Of a stretch of 64,000 bases of DNA, positions 9,144 to 18,524 are shown one piece after another. This DNA is from Nesterenkonia xinjiangensis. Lineage in GTDB: Bacteria; Actinomycetota; Actinomycetes; Actinomycetales; Micrococcaceae. The DNA is taken from the NCBI RefSeq assembly GCF_013410745.1, contig NZ_JACCFY010000001.1, forward strand, positions 1,860,001 through 1,924,000, in the 5' to 3' direction. The notes below the pieces were generated by a model that saw nothing but the letters and a program-made list of their open reading frames with translations, did not search any database and was not told the DNA's origin. Each line of letters begins with the position of its first letter. The first letter of the stretch is position 1. A program made the translations under genes and the position numbers.

Positions 9144-10288
9144 CCCTTGTCCACGCGTCGGCCGCTCTCACGCCCGACGGCGACATCTCCCCCTGGTGGG
9201 TTCGCCTCCGGGGGGAGGTGATCGTCGAAGCGGGGCCGGGTGAGCCGCCTGAGCCTGCGGAGGTGACCATCGCCGAAGGCGTGCTGTCCCCGGGCTTCGT
9301 GGACGTCCACGTCCACGGCGGGGGTGGAGCCTCCTTCCTCGACGGTCCGGACGCCGCCCGGACGGCGCGCGCCGCCCACCTGCGTCACGGGACCACCACC
9401 ATGCTGGCCTCCCTGGTCACCGACCCGTACCCGGCCATGCGTACTTCGCTGGCCGGGCTGCGCCCGCTGGTGGACTCGGGTGAGATCGCCGGAGTCCACC
9501 TGGAAGGGCCGTGGCTGAACTCTCGGCGCCGGGGCGCTCACCACGAGGAGCACCTGCGGGATCCTGACGCCGAGGTGCTCGACGAGTTCCTCGCCACCGG
9601 TCTGATCCGCATGGTCACCCTCGCTCCGGAGCTGGCCGGCGGCATGGAGGCGGTGAGCAGGATCGTCGAGTCTGGCGTCGTCGCCGCCGTCGGCCACACC
9701 GAGGCCAGCTATGAGCAGACCCGGCAGGCGCTGGCGCGCGGAGCCAGCGTGGGCACGCACCTGTTCAACGCGATGCCGTCGCTGCACCACCGGAGGCCCG
9801 GGCCGATCGCCGCCCTGCTGGAGGACCCGGAGGCCTGGGTGGAGCTCATCGCTGACGGGATCCACGTCCATCCTTCGGTGCAGCGGCTCGCCTTCACCAC
9901 GAAGGCGCAGCGCTGCGTGCTGGTCTCGGACGCCATGTCCGCCGCTGCCGCCGCCGACGGCCGGTATCGGCTGGGCAGCCTCGAGGTCCGGGTCGACGGC
10001 GGCGAGGCGCGGGTGGTCGAGGCCTCCGGGGAGCTGGGCTCGATCGCGGGCTCCACCCTGACCGTCTCGGCGGCGGTGCGGCACAGCGTGCTGACGGCCG
10101 ACATCCCGCTGGCGCAGGCGCTGATCGCGGCCACGGCCAATCCCGCCCGGATGGTCGGGCTCGAGGATGTCGGGGCGCTCGCGCCGGGGAATCGTGCTGA
10201 TCTGGTGCTGCTCGACGATGACCTTCAGGTCACCGGTGTGATGTCGCGGGGAGTCTGGCAGCCGGGGACTGCCGGGTCAACCGACTGA
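9140..10288 (+). CDS. nagA: N-acetylglucosamine-6-phosphate deacetylase
   Basis: Removes acetate from GlcNAc6P to give GlcN6P, the substrate of the divergent deaminase. The 382-residue amidohydrolase has the metal motif PGFVDVHVHGGGG, HLEGPWL with the metal-ligand Glu, VGHTEASYEQ, THLFNAMPSLHHR and the catalytic Asp region LVSDAMSA, then the closing GNRADLVLL strand. It overlaps the EIIC stop by 4 bp, so it is the last gene of the regulator-EIIC-nagA operon. Confidence 0.96.
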
Positions 10289-10455
10289 TCCTCGCCGGGA
10301 TCGACGTCGCCGGCTCTGCCGTCGTCGGGCGGACACTCTTTGTTGCATCGATGGAATCAATTCGGTGGTTGCTGGAATGAACCGGGGCCCGGTGTGGTTC
10401 GCACCTGCCGTGAGCGTTCTCGCTCGCCAGTGAACCCGTGAGAGAGAAGGAATCG

Positions 10456-11289
10456 ATGACTGCAGTACCCACTGTCACACTCCACGACGGCACGGAGATC
10501 CCGCAGTTCGGCTTCGGCGTCTGGCAGGTCCCGGCAGATGATGCCGAGCGTGTGGTCGCCAAGGCCCTCGAGGTCGGCTACCGGCACATCGACACCGCCG
10601 CCATCTACGGCAATGAAGAGGGCGTCGGGCGCGCCATCGCCGCCTCCGGGATCCCGCGCGAGGAGCTCTATGTGACCACCAAGCTGTGGGTCTCGGACTT
10701 CGGCCGCGCCGAGGCCAAGGCCGCGATGGAGACCTCCCTGCAGAAGCTGGGCCTGGACCACGTGGACCTGTACCTGACCCACTGGCCGGCCCCGGCCACC
10801 GACAAGTACTTGGAGGCCTGGCAGGGCCTGCAGGACATCGCCGAGCAGGGGCTCTCGACCTCCATCGGCGTGTCCAACCACCTGGGCGAGCACCTGGACC
10901 GGATCGCTGAGCTGGGCGGTCGCCAGCCGGTGATCAACCAGATCGAGGTCCACCCGTTCCTCCAGCAGCGTGAGGTCATTGCCGCCAACGAGAAGCACGG
11001 CATTGCCACCCAGGCCTGGAGCCCGTTGGCCCAGGGGCAGGTCTTCGACGAGGCCCCGGTGGTCGCCGCCGCTGAGGCCCATGGGGTCTCCCCGGCTCAG
11101 GTCGTCATCCGCTGGCACCTGCAGCAGGGACGCATCCTGTTCCCGAAGTCGGTCACCGACGAGCGGATCGCCTCCAACTTCGACGTCTTCGGCTTCGAGC
11201 TCACCGCGGAGGAGCTCGCCGCCATCGACGGACTGGAGAAGGACGGCCGCTTGGGTCCGAACCCGGCAGAGTTCAGCCCCGGCTCCTGA
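10456..11289 (+). CDS. aldo/keto reductase (2,5-diketogluconate reductase type)
   Basis: A 277-residue NADPH-dependent reductase of the AKR superfamily. The catalytic tetrad is visible: Asp and Tyr in GYRHIDTAAIYGNE, Lys in YVTTKLW and His in LTHWP. The NADP-binding end is ILFPKSVTDERI. ATG 10456 follows AGAAGGA; the GTG six codons earlier is less likely. Its physiological substrate is unknown. It is monocistronic, ending at a strong hairpin. Confidence 0.92.
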   Translation: MTAVPTVTLHDGTEIPQFGFGVWQVPADDAERVVAKALEVGYRHIDTAAIYGNEEGVGRAIAASGIPREELYVTTKLWVSDFGRAEAKAAMETSLQKLGLDHVDLYLTHWPAPATDKYLEAWQGLQDIAEQGLSTSIGVSNHLGEHLDRIAELGGRQPVINQIEVHPFLQQREVIAANEKHGIATQAWSPLAQGQVFDEAPVVAAAEAHGVSPAQVVIRWHLQQGRILFPKSVTDERIASNFDVFGFELTAEELAAIDGLEKDGRLGPNPAEFSPGS

Positions 11290-11312
11290 GGCGACGCGGC
11301 CTGACAGGCCCA

Positions 11313-11362
11313 GACGCAGCAGTGCCCCCGCCCGGATCACTGGGCGGGGGCACTGCTGCGTC
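11313..11362. terminator. bidirectional terminator hairpin
   Basis: Perfect 21 bp arms (11313-11333 and 11342-11362) around an 8 nt loop lie between the convergent AKR and BCCT genes. There is no long T-run, as is usual in high-GC actinobacteria. Confidence 0.85.
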
Positions 11363-11382
11363 ACCAGGAGGTGCTCAGTGCA

Positions 11383-13485
11383 TCACGTCTTCGTCGAGTC
11401 GTCCTCACCGGCCGGGGCGTCGTCGCTCGTGGCGCCTCCGTTGCCGTTGCCGACCAGCTCGTCGTAGATGTGCTCGGACTCCTGCTCCCACCCTTCAGCA
11501 GACTCCGCGAACTCGGGAGTGCTGAACTGCTCATGGCCGATCGGATCGTGGTAGTACGCCTCTTCGTCCAGGTTGAGCGTGCCGGTCTCGGGGTTCACCG
11601 ACGTGGCGTGGGCCGGGACATCGTGGAGGGCGAAGACCATCTCGTCGGTCGTCGTCGGGACAGAGTCCACGGTGCCGCGGCCGGTCCCCGAGGGAAGCCC
11701 GGACAAGGTGGATGAGGTGCCGCCGAAGAATCCGGAGACGGCGCGACCCTGACCCGCGAGCATCCTCCGCAGGTTCCGTTCGACCGCGGGCCCTTCCTCG
11801 GCTCCTGCCACCTCGCGTGCGGCGTCCACCAGCGAGGCGGTGGAGGCCTGCGGACGGATCCGCACGTAGCGGGGCGCCGTCGCACCCTCGTAGTACAGCA
11901 TCCGAATCATGCCGATCACCGCCAGCACCAGCACGATGGACAGCGGGGCGGCTGCCGCGATGGAGCTGACCTGCAGCACACGCAGGGCGGCACCGGCCGC
12001 TTCCCCGGCTGCAGCGATCAGGATGATCGCTGCCGCACCTTCCACCAGTGCCCAGAACACTCGCGTCAGGCGCGGGGTGTCGGGACGACCGCCGTGGGAG
12101 AGGATGTCCACCACGAGCGAGCCGGAGTCGGAGGAGGTGATGAAGAAGAACGCGATCACCAGGATCGCCACCACCGCGGTGATGGAGGAGAGCGGCAGCT
12201 GTTCCAGGAGGGTGAACAGCGCGGCCTCGGTGCCGATGTTTCCTTCCGCATCCACCATGATGCCCTCGGTCAGCTGGTAGTAGATGCCCGAGGAGCCGAA
12301 GATCGAGAACCAGATGATGCCGATCATCGTGGGGGCGAGCAGCACGCCGAAGACGAACTGACGGATGGTGCGTCCCCGCGAGATGCGGGCGATGAACATG
12401 CCCACGAAGGGTGCCCAGCTCATCCACCAGCCCCAGTAGTAGATGGTCCAGTCGGCTGACCAGCCGCCGCCGCCGTCGCCTCCGGCGTAGGAGGCTCCGG
12501 TCTCGAACATCAGCTGCGGGAACGCCCAGGCGTACTCGCCGGCATTGCCCACCAGCTGCTGGAGCAGGAACAGGGTCGGGCCTGCGAACAGCACGAAGAG
12601 CGCCAGTGCGGCGGCCATGGACATGTTGATGTTCGACAGCCACTTCAGCCCCTTGTGGACGCCGCTGATCACCGAGATGGTGGCGATGGCGGTGATGCCC
12701 ACGATGAGCCAGGTCAGGAGCCCGACGTTGGACTCCGCCCAGCCCATGAATTCCAGGCCCGCGGCGATCTGCTGGACGCCGAGGCCCAGCGAGGTCACCA
12801 CGCCGAAGACGGTGCCGACGATGGCGACGATGTCGATGAGGTGGCCGACCCAGGACTCGATGAGCTTGCGGCCGAACACCGGCTCCAGCAGCCAGCGGAT
12901 GGCCAGGGGGCGCCCCCGGCGGAATGTCATGTAGGCCAGGCCGAGTCCGACGACGACGTAGATCGCCCAGGCGTGCAGGCCCCAGTGGAAGAGGGACTGG
13001 CCGATGGCGGTGCCGGAGAGCTCCGCCTGGGTGGCCATGAGGGTCTCCCCGGCAGCGTCGACGCCGACCTCACCACTGATGTCCGGCGGTGCCACGAGGT
13101 GCCAGAGCGGCTCGGCCACACCCCAGAAGACGAGGCCGATGCCCATGCCGGCGGAGAACAGCATCGTGAACCAGGAGACCAGTGAGAACTCCGGCTTCTC
13201 GTCGTCCCGGCCCAGGCGGATGTTGCCGGCTTTGGAGAGCCCTGCCCAGATGGCGAAGACCACGAATCCGGTCACGATGGCGATGTACCACCAGCCGACT
13301 CCGTTGACGATGTTGCTGTTCAGCGTCTCGAACGCTTCGGCGCCATGCTCCCGGCCGTACCAGGTGGCGAAGATCAGCGCGACGGCGATGATGAGTACAG
13401 CCGGGATGAACACTGGCTTGTTGAGGCTTCGCCAGGTGCTCGTCACCGACCAATGGTTCACTTCTGCTTCGGTAGGCGAAGCCAT
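11383..13485 (-). CDS. BCCT-family transporter (glycine betaine/choline type)
   Basis: A 700-residue secondary transporter with about twelve membrane segments. The glycine stretch FSAGMGIGLVFWGVAEPLWH matches the GMGIG motif of sodium-coupled betaine carriers such as BetP, and GWWMSWAPFVGMFIARISRGRT is the family signature loop. A hydrophilic C-terminal tail of about 150 residues, acidic at its end, may act as an osmosensor as in BetP. The role is osmoprotectant uptake. It is divergent from an NSS transporter across 341 bp, so this part of the window is an osmolyte/amino-acid uptake block. Confidence 0.92.
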   Translation of the reverse strand: MASPTEAEVNHWSVTSTWRSLNKPVFIPAVLIIAVALIFATWYGREHGAEAFETLNSNIVNGVGWWYIAIVTGFVVFAIWAGLSKAGNIRLGRDDEKPEFSLVSWFTMLFSAGMGIGLVFWGVAEPLWHLVAPPDISGEVGVDAAGETLMATQAELSGTAIGQSLFHWGLHAWAIYVVVGLGLAYMTFRRGRPLAIRWLLEPVFGRKLIESWVGHLIDIVAIVGTVFGVVTSLGLGVQQIAAGLEFMGWAESNVGLLTWLIVGITAIATISVISGVHKGLKWLSNINMSMAAALALFVLFAGPTLFLLQQLVGNAGEYAWAFPQLMFETGASYAGGDGGGGWSADWTIYYWGWWMSWAPFVGMFIARISRGRTIRQFVFGVLLAPTMIGIIWFSIFGSSGIYYQLTEGIMVDAEGNIGTEAALFTLLEQLPLSSITAVVAILVIAFFFITSSDSGSLVVDILSHGGRPDTPRLTRVFWALVEGAAAIILIAAAGEAAGAALRVLQVSSIAAAAPLSIVLVLAVIGMIRMLYYEGATAPRYVRIRPQASTASLVDAAREVAGAEEGPAVERNLRRMLAGQGRAVSGFFGGTSSTLSGLPSGTGRGTVDSVPTTTDEMVFALHDVPAHATSVNPETGTLNLDEEAYYHDPIGHEQFSTPEFAESAEGWEQESEHIYDELVGNGNGGATSDDAPAGEDDSTKT

Positions 13486-13826
13486 GAACTCCTCCTTGGT
13501 TGTGGATACCTAGAAATCTGTATCTCGTCCGGTCTTGTGGCCGGTCTCTTCGGTCATGGCGCACACATGAAAACGACGGCGCTGCCCTGCGTGCCGCCGG
13601 GCCCATCCGTGTCGATTCGGGCCAGGTGAGCATGTCGCAGAGACGTCGACGCCGTCGGAGTCATGACGCAGCTCATTCTCAAATGACTGACTTCCATCCT
13701 CCATTAGGCCTTAAGCCGTCCGCCCAGGGCAAGCCGTGCGGCCCTGACTGGTGACTATGGCACAGAACTTCTGTCAATATTAGGGATTATCCAATCATTT
13801 CTTCTTCTTCCGTCAGGAGAGAGACC
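13486..13826. other. divergent intergenic region between BCCT and NSS genes
   Basis: This 341 bp stretch holds no convincing gene. It contains the ribosome-binding sites of both neighbours (AGGAGAGAG before the NSS ATG). A noticeably AT-richer patch at about 13765-13810 probably holds the NSS promoter, but I cannot place clean -35/-10 boxes. Confidence 0.5.
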
Positions 13827-15476
13827 ATGAGCACCTCTGTCGGCTCCTCGAGTGCGGCCGGCGGCGTGAGGGTCCGAGAATCCTTTGCCGGCCGCAAGGC
13901 CTTCATCCTCACTGCCATCGGTTCGGCAGTCGGGCTGGGCAACATCTGGCGCTTTCCGTACATCACGTATGAGAACGGCGGCGGCGCCTTCCTGATCCCC
14001 TACCTCATCGCCCTGCTGACCGCGGGCATTCCGATCCTGCTCTTCGACTACGCCGTGGGGCACAAGTTTCGTGGCTCTCCGCCCATGGCCTTCAAGCGCC
14101 TGCACCCGGGTGCCGAGGTCATCGGCTGGTTCCAGGTGGGGATCTGCTTCCTGATCTCCATCTACTACGCGGCGATCATCGCCTGGGCGGCCAGCTACAC
14201 ATGGTTCTCGCTCTCCCAGGCCTGGGGCGATGACGCTGAGGGCTTCTTCTTCGCCGAGTACCTCGAGTACGACGGCGGCGGAGCCGAGGGCGCGGGCCTG
14301 TCGGTGGACTTCGTGGCCCAGGTGGGGTGGCCGCTGATCGCCGTCTGGGTGCTGCTGCTCGTCTGCCTGGCCATCGGGGTGCGGCGCGGGATCGCGACCG
14401 TCTCGCTGATCGGGATGCCGGTGCTGTTCGTGATGTTCGCGATCCTGGTGGGCTACTCACTGACCCTCGAGGGCGCCGCAGACGGTCTGAACGCCCTGTT
14501 CACCCCGGACTGGGGCGCGCTGACCGACGCCACGGTGTGGATCCAGGCCTACGGGCAGATCTTCTTCAGCCTCTCGGTCGGCTTCGGCATCATGGTCACC
14601 TATGCCTCGTATCTGAAGCGCCGGTCGAACTCCACGGGATCCGGCCTGGTCGTCGGATTCGCGAACTCCTCGTTCGAGATGCTGGCAGCGATCGGCGTCT
14701 TCGCCGCGCTGGGCTTCCTGGCGATGGCGGCCAACACCGCCGTGGACGAGGTCGTCTCCTCGGGCCTGGGCCTCGCCTTCGTGGCCTTCCCGACGATCAT
14801 CTCCGAGGCTCCTGCCTCCGCCCTGGTGGGCGTGCTGTTCTTCGGCTCGCTGACCATCGCCGGCTTCACCTCGCAGATCTCGATCCTGGAGGTCGTGATC
14901 TCCTCGGTGAAGGACAAGACCGGCTGGTCGCGGGGGCTGACCGTCGCCGTCGTCGGCGGCTCCAGCGCGATCGTCTCGATCGTGCTGGTCGGCGGAGTCT
15001 CGGGTGTGACCATCCTGGACACGGTGGACGCCTTCTCCAACAACATCGGCATCGTCGGCGGCGCCTTCGTCGCAGTGCTGCTCGTGGCCTGGGTGTTCAG
15101 GCGGCTGGACGTGCTGGCCGCCGGCCTGAACGCCTACGGCTCCTTCAAGGTGGGCCCGGTCTGGAAGACGCTGATCGGCATCGTGATGCCGGTCGTCCTG
15201 GGCGTGCTCCTCTACATGGACATCAGTGACAAGGTCGCCGAGGGCTACGGCGGCTTCGACACTTGGGTGGTCGCCACCTTCGGTTGGGGATCCCTGGCGC
15301 TGGTGATCGTGCTCTCGGTGGTGCTGACGCTGGCTCCGTGGAGCAGCCGTTCGGCGATGAGCATGGAGGACCCGGACATCGATGAGGACAACTACGACGA
15401 GCTGGTGGGCTCCGGTGGCGTACGCCGCACGGGCCCGGCCGCCGCGTCGTCCGACGTGGAAGGAGATGGTCGGTGA
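13827..15476 (+). CDS. sodium-dependent NSS transporter (MetP-like)
   Basis: A 549-residue neurotransmitter:sodium symporter-family protein with about twelve membrane segments. The TM1 sodium/substrate signature AIGSAVGLGNIWRFPYITYENGGGAF is nearly canonical. It is probably an amino-acid importer. The very small MetS-like gene overlapping its stop codon (TGATG) points to the methionine/alanine MetPS type of Corynebacterium glutamicum. The C-terminal ~45 residues are hydrophilic. Confidence 0.92.
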   Translation: MSTSVGSSSAAGGVRVRESFAGRKAFILTAIGSAVGLGNIWRFPYITYENGGGAFLIPYLIALLTAGIPILLFDYAVGHKFRGSPPMAFKRLHPGAEVIGWFQVGICFLISIYYAAIIAWAASYTWFSLSQAWGDDAEGFFFAEYLEYDGGGAEGAGLSVDFVAQVGWPLIAVWVLLLVCLAIGVRRGIATVSLIGMPVLFVMFAILVGYSLTLEGAADGLNALFTPDWGALTDATVWIQAYGQIFFSLSVGFGIMVTYASYLKRRSNSTGSGLVVGFANSSFEMLAAIGVFAALGFLAMAANTAVDEVVSSGLGLAFVAFPTIISEAPASALVGVLFFGSLTIAGFTSQISILEVVISSVKDKTGWSRGLTVAVVGGSSAIVSIVLVGGVSGVTILDTVDAFSNNIGIVGGAFVAVLLVAWVFRRLDVLAAGLNAYGSFKVGPVWKTLIGIVMPVVLGVLLYMDISDKVAEGYGGFDTWVVATFGWGSLALVIVLSVVLTLAPWSSRSAMSMEDPDIDEDNYDELVGSGGVRRTGPAAASSDVEGDGR

Positions 15477-15580
15477 TGGACACCGCAGCGATCCTGATGA
15501 TGCTCGTCGCGCTGATCACCGTCTGGGGTGGTCTGGTGGCGGCGATCGTGCACCTGTCCAAGAACCCGGACCCCGAGTGA
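15476..15580 (+). CDS. metS: MetS-like small subunit of the NSS transporter
   Basis: A 34-residue single-helix membrane protein: a short N-terminus (MDTAAI), one hydrophobic span to VAAIVHL, then the polar end SKNPDPE. ATG 15476 shares its A with the upstream TGA, so it is translationally coupled to the NSS gene, and GGAGATGG lies upstream. Size, sequence pattern and position match the methionine/alanine-import small subunit family. It is short enough to be missed by automatic gene calling. Confidence 0.85.
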   Translation: MDTAAILMMLVALITVWGGLVAAIVHLSKNPDPE

Positions 15581-15632
15581 GCTGAGCGGCGGGTGCAGCC
15601 CGCCCTATGAGGCCTCGTGATCCGGGGCGTCG

Positions 15633-15673
15633 AAAAGGCCCGTCCCAGCGTGTGGCACGCCGGGGCGGGCTTT
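15633..15673 (+). terminator. terminator of the NSS-metS operon
   Basis: AAAGGCCCGTCCC pairs, with one bulge, with GGGGCGGGCTTT around a short loop 52 bp after the metS stop. Confidence 0.7.
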
Positions 15674-15819
15674 CGGCGTCCTGAGGCCTCCGACCTGGAG
15701 TGATGCAGGCCACTCCCACGGCAGGATGCATTCACATCACGCTGAGGTCACAGAAATGAATCGATACACCCCTCCTGGGTCACACCTCAGTAACTGTTCA
15801 AGATTTGACCTGATCCGGG

Positions 15820-15845
15820 TTGGATCGCGCATTCCCTGCGACTAC
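15820..15845 (+). promoter_or_regulatory. candidate promoter placing the next gene almost leaderless
   Basis: TTGGAT, 17 bp and TACGGT precede ATG 15856 by only 10 bp, and no ribosome-binding site is visible. This would give a near-leaderless mRNA, which is common in actinobacteria. Confidence 0.4.
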
Positions 15846-15855
15846 GGTGTTCAGC

Positions 15856-17196
15856 ATGCCCACAGGACCACGCTCGTGTGTGCCCGGGATCCGGCACACC
15901 CTGTCACTCGGCGTCACCGTCGGTCTGGCCGGAGGACTCCTCCTCGGAGGGGCCGTTCCAGCACAGGCGACGCACACGCCGGACGGGGAGGATCCCTCCA
16001 CGCCGACGATGCCGTCCTACCCGGCACCAGGTCAGCCGATCTCCGTCCCGGAGCCTGACGAGGCGGATGACGACGGTGGCGACACCACCGTGGAGAAGGC
16101 TGACGGTGACCTGCGTGTGGCCACCCTGAATGCCGGGCTGACCGGAGGCTCCCCGGAGTCCGTTCTGGAGGCGCTGCGGGGTGGGATGAACTCGGCGGCG
16201 CGCGTCGTGGCCCGCACCGCGCATCTGAACGCTCCTGATGTCATGGTCCTCACCGGTGTCACGCATGATGCCGACGGCATGATCGCCGAGACTCTCAACG
16301 CCCGATACCTGGCACCGGCCGGCCTGGACTTCCCCTACGTCTACACCGCGCCGACGAACTCCGGCATCGACTCGGGCACTGACCTGGACGGGGACGGTCG
16401 CATCGGCGGTCCCGGCGACGCCCTCGGCTACGGGGAGTTTCCCGGCCAGCACGGCATCGTGATCTTCTCCGCGCACCCGATCGTCGAGGACGAGGTGCGC
16501 ACCTTCCAGGACCTCCTCTGGAGCGACATCCCGGACAACTCCCTCCCGGACGCCGACTACAGCGACCTCGACAAATCAGTCCTCCGCCTGGCCTCGACCT
16601 CCTTGTGGGACGTCCCCGTGGAGGTCGGCGAGGAGGGTGAGACGCTGCACGTCATCGCCAACGGGCAGGCCCCCGAAGAGAACGCGCGGGGCTTCGACGC
16701 CGAGCGGGCCCTCGATGAACGACGCATGATCGCTGACTACGTCTCCGCCGATCCGGCGGACTCCTGGTACATCCAGGATGATGCGGGAGAGTCCGGCGGC
16801 CTGACCCCCGGCTCCTCCTTCGTGATCGCCGGCGAGCCCGGCTCCGTCCCGGGGGAGGGCGACCCCACCGCGCTGGATGCGGAGCGGGGCGAGGACCGCG
16901 AGCTCCCGCTGCTGGACTCTCCTGCCGTTCAGGATCCCCTTCCGGAGGCCGTCACCGAGCGGGAACTGAGCGCGCGCCCCGGCAGCGAGGACGGCACCGA
17001 CCCGCACGCCACCCGCGCCGTGGAGGGCGAGGAGGACCGTCGTGTCTCCCTGGTGCTTCCTGACGCCGAGGCTGAGGTGACTGACAGCGGGGTCTTCTGG
17101 CCCGGCGAGGGCGAGTTCGGCTTCGACCTGGTGGACCCGCAGGCCGGGGCTTCGTTGCGGGATCGCCTGGTGTGGGTGGACCTGGGCATCTCCTGA
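15856..17196 (+). CDS. secreted endonuclease/exonuclease/phosphatase-fold protein lacking the catalytic residues
   Basis: A 446-residue exported protein with a signal peptide ending at about residue 38 (AVPAQA-T), then an acidic linker and an EEP-like domain from about residue 86. It keeps family landmarks: LRVATLNAGLTGG, DLDGDGRIGGPGDALGYGEFPGQHG, DSGVFWP and RLVWVDL. The usual active-site positions are replaced: LNEF reads LTGV (131-135), the SHPTPP His is Gly270, GDxN reads GEPG (326-329), and SDHRLVW reads LRDRLVW (434-440). It is therefore likely a non-catalytic extracellular binding or structural protein. The high Asp/Glu content fits a salt-adapted exoprotein. ATG 15856 is chosen because it begins the signal peptide. 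Confidence 0.8.
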   Translation: MPTGPRSCVPGIRHTLSLGVTVGLAGGLLLGGAVPAQATHTPDGEDPSTPTMPSYPAPGQPISVPEPDEADDDGGDTTVEKADGDLRVATLNAGLTGGSPESVLEALRGGMNSAARVVARTAHLNAPDVMVLTGVTHDADGMIAETLNARYLAPAGLDFPYVYTAPTNSGIDSGTDLDGDGRIGGPGDALGYGEFPGQHGIVIFSAHPIVEDEVRTFQDLLWSDIPDNSLPDADYSDLDKSVLRLASTSLWDVPVEVGEEGETLHVIANGQAPEENARGFDAERALDERRMIADYVSADPADSWYIQDDAGESGGLTPGSSFVIAGEPGSVPGEGDPTALDAERGEDRELPLLDSPAVQDPLPEAVTERELSARPGSEDGTDPHATRAVEGEEDRRVSLVLPDAEAEVTDSGVFWPGEGEFGFDLVDPQAGASLRDRLVWVDLGIS

Positions 17197-17310
17197 ACGC
17201 CTCACGTTCATCCGGGTCCATGCGTTAGTCTCCCTGACAGGACGTCTTTCCCGCTCCTGCGCCGTCGGACCCCCGGCGGTCTGGAGCTGCCGAACCCCCG
17301 GAGCTGCAGC

Positions 17311-18420
17311 ATGATTCCTGATTCCCTGATTCCCCGTGGCGGCGAGGTCGACCGCTCGCAGCCGTCCCCCAGCGCGCCCGCACCCGCCCGCAGCTCGCGG
17401 CCTGGCCGCGCTCCGGCACAGCATCGGAGCCGCCGCACCTCTGTGATGCGCGGCGCCGCGGCCGCGTTCTTCGGCCAGCAGGCGCTCTCACTCGCCTCCA
17501 AGCAGACCTTCGATGACGACGGTCGCCTCACTCCGGGCGCGGAGAGCTTCCTGACCCGTGCCGTCACCGTGCAGCGGCCCCTGGTGATGGCGAATCTGCG
17601 TCATCTTCGGAAGAACCACCCGACACTGACCAACCGCCAGCTGGCTCATCAGCTGGACAAGGAATTTTCCCGGGTGATGACCGGCACCGGGGCCGCCATC
17701 GGCGCGACCGCGGCGATCCCCACGGTGGGCACCGTGGCCTCGTTGGGCCTCTCCGCAGTCGCGACAGGCGGGTTCCTGGAGACCTGCGCACTCTACGCAC
17801 AGTCGGTGGCGGAGCTCTCCGGTGTCTCCACTGAGGATCCACAGCGCGCCCAGCTGCTGGTCATGGGCATCATGCTGGGTGAGGAGGGGCGCCAGCTGCT
17901 CGGCGAGCTCTCCGAGCAGGTGGGCGGGCGTGGTCTAGGGCCAGTCTCCACACTGGTGCCGATGCGGACGCTGGCCAGTTCCTCCAGCATGGGTGGGCTG
18001 GTCGTGAACCAGATCAAGCGGCAGTTCGTGAGGCGCTTCTTCCTGCGGCAGGGCACCACGATGGTGGCCCGCGCGATCCCCTTCGGCATCGGCGCCGTGG
18101 TGGGTGGGGCGGCGAACCAGATGCTGGCCAGGCAGATCATCCGTACCGCGCACCGCACCTTCGGCGAGCTGCCGGAGGAGACTCCGCAGTCGCTGGTGGA
18201 GGACATGCGCCACGCACTGGAGCGGGAGAAGCACCGCGCCGACCGCAGAGAGCGCCGGAGGAAGAAGAAGAGCCTGCGCGCCGAGCGCCGGACGGTCCAG
18301 AAGGAGCGCCGAGGAGATCGTTCCGAGCGCCGCCGCGAGCTGAGGCTGGAGCGCGCCCGCCGACGCATCGAACGCGCCGAGACGACTCTGCAGAAGGCCC
18401 AGGCCGAGGAGTCTGGGTGA
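17311..18420 (+). CDS. EcsC-like membrane-associated protein with charged C-terminal tail
   Basis: A 369-residue protein. The middle (about 120-270) has Gly/Ala-rich hydrophobic segments (GAAIGATAAIPTVGTVASLGLSAVATGGF; IPFGIGAVVGGAANQMLAR), the pattern of the EcsC family. Residues ~295-369 are extremely Arg/Lys/Glu-rich (ERRRKKKSLRAERR) and likely form a charged coiled coil. The function is unknown; a membrane-bound nucleic-acid or peptidoglycan-associated role is speculation. ATG 17311 is used because the frame is open from there and no better start is seen. Confidence 0.7.
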   Translation: MIPDSLIPRGGEVDRSQPSPSAPAPARSSRPGRAPAQHRSRRTSVMRGAAAAFFGQQALSLASKQTFDDDGRLTPGAESFLTRAVTVQRPLVMANLRHLRKNHPTLTNRQLAHQLDKEFSRVMTGTGAAIGATAAIPTVGTVASLGLSAVATGGFLETCALYAQSVAELSGVSTEDPQRAQLLVMGIMLGEEGRQLLGELSEQVGGRGLGPVSTLVPMRTLASSSSMGGLVVNQIKRQFVRRFFLRQGTTMVARAIPFGIGAVVGGAANQMLARQIIRTAHRTFGELPEETPQSLVEDMRHALEREKHRADRRERRRKKKSLRAERRTVQKERRGDRSERRRELRLERARRRIERAETTLQKAQAEESG

Positions 18421-18524
18421 GCACCTCCGGCGCAAGCAGGCTTCGCCAGCTGTTCACCCGACCAGCCCCAGGGGCGTCGTCCGGGGGTCGCCTCCTGTTG
18501 TCCTGCCGAGACTAGCCTGACACC

